Source: Cerioporus squamosus
Lineage: Eukaryota > Basidiomycota > Agaricomycetes > Polyporales > Polyporaceae
Length of the DNA stretch: 64,000 bases
Reading direction: 5' to 3'
NCBI GenBank assembly: GCA_022592435.1
Contig: JABYQS010000008.1
Location: 372,001 to 436,000, forward strand
Under the pieces are notes generated by a model. The model was not told where the DNA came from. It searched no databases and saw nothing but the letters and a program-made list of their open reading frames with translations. This document shows, piece by piece, positions 59,492 to 64,000 of the stretch. Positions within the stretch are counted from its first letter, which is position 1. Each line of letters begins with the position of its first letter. The position numbers and the translations under genes are program-made.

Positions 59492-60731
59492 GGAGTGTTG
59501 TGGAGGGCCGTGCCGAGATCTACTGGTGCGCTATAGTACTTATGTCTGTAGGATTGCTCGTTCTTGTTGTCGTGATGCTGTGTGTTTTTGCTTGCCTGTG
59601 ATACTGTATACCTCATACCACACATGTACCGTGTATTCTAGACTTCGATACTATGACATGATCTGCTCCGTTTGCGGATGCCAACATATCCGAGGAGGGC
59701 CACGCGTACTTTGAGATTCGCTCCAGCGCGAGGGAGACAGCGTTCTCGGTATTGTAGGACTCCGAGTCCGCTGCGTACCGACTTGAAGTATGCCGCGTGA
59801 TTCGTGAACTTCTCCGAGTGCTTAGACTCGCAGTCTCGGCGCGGCGCTGGGTGTCATTCCTGCGTGGGTGAGCACTGAATACATTTTAAATATCGCATTC
59901 GGACGGGGACCTGCATCCACGATATCGGAAAGTTTTTGTGCGTTTGTTCAACCATGTCAGTGACTCGAAACTGGACCGTCGCAGGACTCGGGGGGAGGAG
60001 GGCGGCCGGCCATAGATTCTCACGCCACGAAGCCTCTGCTGCACTGCTTTGTTCGACCAGGTTCCTCCCAGTCCTTCCAGCTACTCCCAGCCTTCATCAA
60101 CTCGACGTATACGCGATTCATAGTTTCCGACTCTCGAAGCTTTTTCGAGGCGATTGTTAAGGTTCGTTCTTCGCTCACTATGTTGTATCTGACCGGTGGA
60201 CGTTCGAACGACTGCGTCACCGCCCACAGCCACGCTCACATATCTCTCTAGAAGGTCTGGGAATCGCGGACAATATTGTATACACACCGGTAGACACTTG
60301 GTGTCCAAGACAAATGACGCACTGGGTGACAGCGTGTCAATCTCCGAATGCCAGAGACGCTGGGAACAACTTAGCTACTCACGTCCGACATCTGAGTCCA
60401 GGTGCGTTCACCTCACCTAGCTCTTGCATCTCTCACATCAGGCATAAGCTTTATCTGTGCAAACCAAATCTCTTTGGACGACATGTGTCTGGTGTACTGC
60501 ACCAGAGATGCCGGGAGCGCATGGCACTGATGGTACTGACATCGGCAGCTCATCAAACCTGCCAGTCAGGAGGCTGCGCTGGCGTTCACTCGTGAGTACA
60601 GCATGAAGAACCACCGGGGACCGGATGATTCCTTGGCTATGGATGGCCCCCTCGAACGTATGACTCGAAGAAACGCGTTGACAACCTTCGACCCCCGTAA
60701 CTGAACTTGCGGTTTCCTCGACCTTGCGTCC
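59492..60731. promoter_or_regulatory. Intergenic C-D; upstream block shared with copy E
   Basis: About 1.2 kb. The part from about 60190 to 60640 resembles 62590-62950 upstream of copy E: GTGGACGTTCGAAC, then a GCGTTC..CCTCAC and CTCTTGCATCTCTC segment, then ACATCGGCAG.TCATCA and CGGGGACCG. The shared order indicates that the duplication included the promoter. Confidence 0.6.
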
Positions 60732-62241
60732 ATGTCCGATATCGACCTGCCGAACGCACGTCTCGTTGGGCTTTGGTTGCAGCTCTTCGCAACAGGTCCG
60801 TCTTTCTTCATGACTTGGTTCTTGTCGCAAACTTACTTCTCGCGTGTGCGTCAATTCAGGAGCGTACTTTGTCTACCTTTCGCAATGCATCGACATCATG
60901 AGGTGCAAACTTCGCGAGGGCATGTCGATCTGGCTGCCTCTCGTCTGCGCCCTGATGTTTGTGATCACAATGATAGTATGTGTGCTGCTTGCTTTCGAGA
61001 CAGAGCTGCGCTGAGCTTGAATCACAATAGACGGACGTGTGCGACCTAATGTTGGCGTATAATGCGTTCTTTTCGAGTCCCGGACAGGAGGCAAACCCGT
61101 GGACTGTGTACGCCGATGTCGGAGGCATGCTGTCCGTGCTCAAGAACTCATGCACTGTTGCATTAGCCATCATCTCAGACTTCATCATCGTACGTGGATA
61201 GCTTCCTGACCGCGCGAGTCTAATTATGAGCTGCTTCGCAGGTGTACCGGACGTTCCTAGTGTGGGGCTCAAAAATCCCGGTCGTCCTGGTTCCAGTCGG
61301 TCTGCTATTTGCCGACATCGGTGCGTAGCTCATCGACTCTATCGTCGCAGGAGGAAGATGGCGAGCAGTGAACGATGATAGCGTTCGGCGTCTGGTCGGC
61401 GTGGACTCTGGCTCAGACGCACACCGGAGACAACCCGATAGTGGAAGCGGTCACCGTGAGGGTGCGCTACTTCTTTCTGATCACGTTCTCGTTGAATGTG
61501 TTCTGCGCGGGTGAGTATACTCGGCATGCTGAGGCTTGCTCAGATCATGCACGCATACTGAGGCGAAACTTCTTCGGAAGGATTGATCTGCTGGAAGATA
61601 TGGCGTGTTCACTCTGGCGTCCCAGCTAATATCGCCAGAACAATACGGAGTCCGACGACTCGCGTCTTTGAGGTGATTATTGAGACAGGTACGTCCACGA
61701 TCGGCCATGACTTCATCTCCCGGAATTAATTAGCTGACGTATTCTGCGTGCAGCGGCTCTGTACTGCACTCACCTATTCATCCTCATCGTGAGCGATGGC
61801 GTTGGCTCCAACCTATTCTTCCTGTTCCTAGACCCGGTACGTACCTCGCCGCTGACCTCAAACAAGTACCGCTGCTGACTGCTGAGACCGTGACGCCAGC
61901 TGCCGCCAATTACCGCCCTCGTGTTCACGATGATCATCGTGCGTGCACGCACCCCAAGTAGGTTTCAGCCTACGACAACGCCGTCTGCATGGATGGGCTT
62001 TTGGCACGCCGAGTCCGGACCGCAGGCTCCGAGCACACAGACTGCAGAAGCGCCCCTTGGAGGAACGGAGGAGGATTTCATCCGCATAGACGTAGAGCGT
62101 TCCCGATGTGCTGACCTCGAGCTTGAATCCAGCAGAGGGAGGCCGGAAAGCAAGCTCGAAGCGGACGGGGACCTCGGCCTGCACTGGGAGGATCGAAGAC
62201 GGCACACAATTGTATCTCTCATGCCAACTGTCAATGTATAA
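60732..62241 (+). CDS. Seven-helix membrane protein, family copy D
   Basis: Start ATG 60732 (MSDIDLPNARLVGLWLQLF), stop at 62241. Exons by alignment to C: GAYFVYLSQCIDIMRCKLRE, GMSIWLPLVCALMFVITMI, VLKNSCTVALAIISDFII, VYRTFLVWGSKIPVVLVPV, AFGVWSAWTLAQTHTGDNP, VRVRYFFLITFSLNVFCAG, LICWKIWRVHSGVPANIA, AALYCTHLFILIVSDGVGSN and PPITALVFTMIIVRAR. Seven helices; about seven introns. The tail is longer than in C and has diverged (EEDFIRIDVERSRC in place of VEIDLERVVHT). No stop or frameshift found. Its closest relative in the window is copy E, 2.3 kb downstream. Confidence 0.82.
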
Positions 62242-63058
62242 TTCGAACAGTTGCGCGTGGTACGAGTATTGCCCTTGCCTGTGCGCAAGATTGTTGGCAT
62301 AGTATCCAGCCTGGGTTGACAGTATCAGACACAAGGCTTATTCGGTTTCTTAGCAATTTTCTGGGACAAGGTTCGAAGACTTAGACTAAGACAGAATATC
62401 CTCCGATATTTTCTCACGCCACTTGCAAAGTTCACTCTAAGTTCACTCAGTCGACGTGATTATTCTTCTACTCTACAACTCGTAACTAGAGGCTGGCACT
62501 GCGAGCCTATATCTACTCAACTGCTCTCGTTGTCATTTGGGTGTCAGGAAAGCGTCGACCAGCACTTTTCAGTACTCGCCTTGATAATCCCGGGGTGCCA
62601 GTGGACGTTCGAACTTTGACCGGTGCCCATCTCAATCTGTGCAGGAGAACACTACAAGCTACGTTCGTTGCTACGGGACGTGATAGCGTGTCCGGGCGGT
62701 GTCAAGACCCTGGAATGTACATCATGTTGGGATCCAAGCGCGTTCGCCTCACTCAGTACTGCCAGCTCTTGCATCTCTCCCTCTGGGCACATAGGTCAAC
62801 TCGCAGATACCTCCGGACGATGTACACTGCACTGCACCCATAGGTGAAGCCGTACAGCATTGCTGGCACATCGGCAGGTCATCACACTGGCTGCGCTAAG
62901 TTCAACGGCCAGTCAGTGTGGGTACACCATGATGATCTGTCGGGGACCGAATGTCTTCTCGACTTCCTGTCGGAGTCACTCACAACCACGAGTACAAGAT
63001 ACAGACACTTTTCGACAACCTACGTGCGTGCTCTCGGGGAGTCTTCCACTTTGCCTCC
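62242..63058. promoter_or_regulatory. Intergenic D-E; upstream block shared with copy D
   Basis: About 0.8 kb. The right half matches, in the same order, short blocks upstream of copy D (see the C-D intergenic region). No separate gene is seen. Confidence 0.55.
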
Positions 63059-64000
63059 ATGCCCAACATCGACCTTCCGAACGCGTGTCTCATCGGGCTC
63101 TGGTCCCAGCTCTTTGTAACAGGTCCGTAGATTCTGCTCTTTCGCTTCTTGTCGCAGGCTTATAACTCGCTCGTGTACCCGCTCGTGCATCTATCAGGAG
63201 CATACTTTGTCTAACTTTCGCAATGCATTGACGTTATGAGAAGCAAACACCGTGACGGCACGTCGTTATGGCTGCCCCTCGTCTGTGTCCTCATGTTTGT
63301 TATCACGATGATTGTATGATTTCTGGCTGCTTCTCGAATTCCGCCGCACTAACTAACAATAGGCTGTCGTGTCCGACATGATATTGGCGTATACTGCGTT
63401 CTCTTCGAGCCCCGGAAAGGAAGTAGATCCGTGGGGCGCGTACTTGGATTCGGGAGGCCTGCTGTCACAGTTCAAGAACGCATCCACTGTTGCATTAGCC
63501 ATCATCTCAGACTTCATCATCGTATGTGGGACGTCTTTCTGAATTTCTAACAGCGTGGTTCTGATTGTGAGGTACTCATAGGTATACAGGACGTTCCGAG
63601 TATGGAACTCCAATGTCCCGATCGTCCTAATACCAGTCGGTCTGCTTCTAGCAGACATAGGTGCGTAACCTCTTGGATCTATTGCTGACGGAATATGGTG
63701 ATCGGTGGATAATAGCGTTCGGCATCTGGTCAGTGTGGACATTGGCTCAGACGCATACCGGGGACAACCCGATAGCGGCAGCGGTCAGCGTAAGGGTGCG
63801 CTACTTCTTTGTCATCACCTTCTCTCTGAATATGCTCTGCGCGGGTGAGTGTCCTCACAAGCTCAGATTGTGCCCTCAATACTGACGTATAACCTGCCAC
63901 GAGGGTTGATCTGTTGGAAAATATGGCGCGTTCACTCAGGCGTCCCAGCTCATATTGCCAGAGTAGTGCGTAGTCCGACGACTCGCGTGCTTGAGGTAAT
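63059..64000 (+). pseudogene. Seven-helix family copy E, nonsense codon, cut by window edge
   Basis: Start ATG 63059 (MPNIDLPNACLIGLW). In exon 2 the frame reads AYFV and then TAA (63212-63214), where copies C and D have Tyr (TAC) in AYFVYL. This stops the protein inside the first helix. Everything after is well kept: SVALAIISDFII-like helix 3, VYRTFRVWNSNVPIVLIPVG, AFGIWSVWTLAQTHTGDNP, VRVRYFFVITFSLNMLCAG and LICWKIWRVHSGVPAHIA, with intron positions as in D. It runs off the window at ...TRVLEV. A young pseudogene, or a one-base sequencing error. Confidence 0.8.

Noticed and set aside
1..64000. CRISPR array or bacterial operons
   Set aside because: No regular spacer-repeat pattern, and all genes have eukaryotic introns.

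Overview
This is nuclear DNA of a filamentous basidiomycete, most likely an Agaricomycete and perhaps Polyporales. Genes are cut by many 50-60 nt introns with GT(A/G)NGT donors, CTNAC-like branch sites and YAG acceptors. The families seen are typical of that group: a stand-alone NRPS-like adenylating enzyme, a multi-intron P450, ACS- and DHA2-type MFS transporters, an Mcp5/Num1 cortical anchor, a Tad-like LINE and a multicopy seven-helix membrane protein family. I placed introns by eye, so exon borders are predictions.

Layout. 1-2.5 kb: no gene. 2.5-4.1 kb (-): Ser/Pro/Tyr-rich protein of unknown function. 4.1-18.1 kb: about 14 kb with no supportable gene. 18.1-20.1 kb (-): adenylate-forming enzyme. 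21.1-26.8 kb (+): Num1/Mcp5-like dynein anchor. 27.3-28.8 kb (-): seven-helix family copy A. 31.0-42.0 kb (+): full-length LINE with a perfect target-site duplication, itself split by a solo LTR. 43.3-45.5 kb (+): ACS-family MFS transporter. 46.1-47.6 kb (-): copy B. 48.2-50.6 kb (-): cytochrome P450. 51.2 kb (+): intron-bearing tRNA-Arg(CCG). 51.7-54.3 kb (-): DHA2-family MFS transporter. 54.3-58.1 kb: no gene seen. 58.1 kb to the end (+): copies C, D and E in tandem, E with a nonsense codon and running off the window.

What stands out. (1) The LINE carries an unexplained upstream ORF (ORF0), an ORF1 apparently interrupted by three spliceosomal introns, and a Cys-rich overlapping frame between ORF1 and ORF2. 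(2) The Num1-like protein contains about ten short Q-T/Q-V motifs resembling dynein light chain LC8 ligands, which would make it a multivalent dynein anchor. (3) Five copies of an uncharacterised GPCR-like seven-helix family surround the transporters and the P450. (4) Three host genes contain single missing bases that break otherwise excellent reading frames. One of them, Num1, has two, so assembly indels are at least as likely as pseudogenes.

The adenylating enzyme, P450 and two transporters would fit small-molecule metabolism and export, but they are not tightly packed or co-oriented, so I do not call a biosynthetic cluster.
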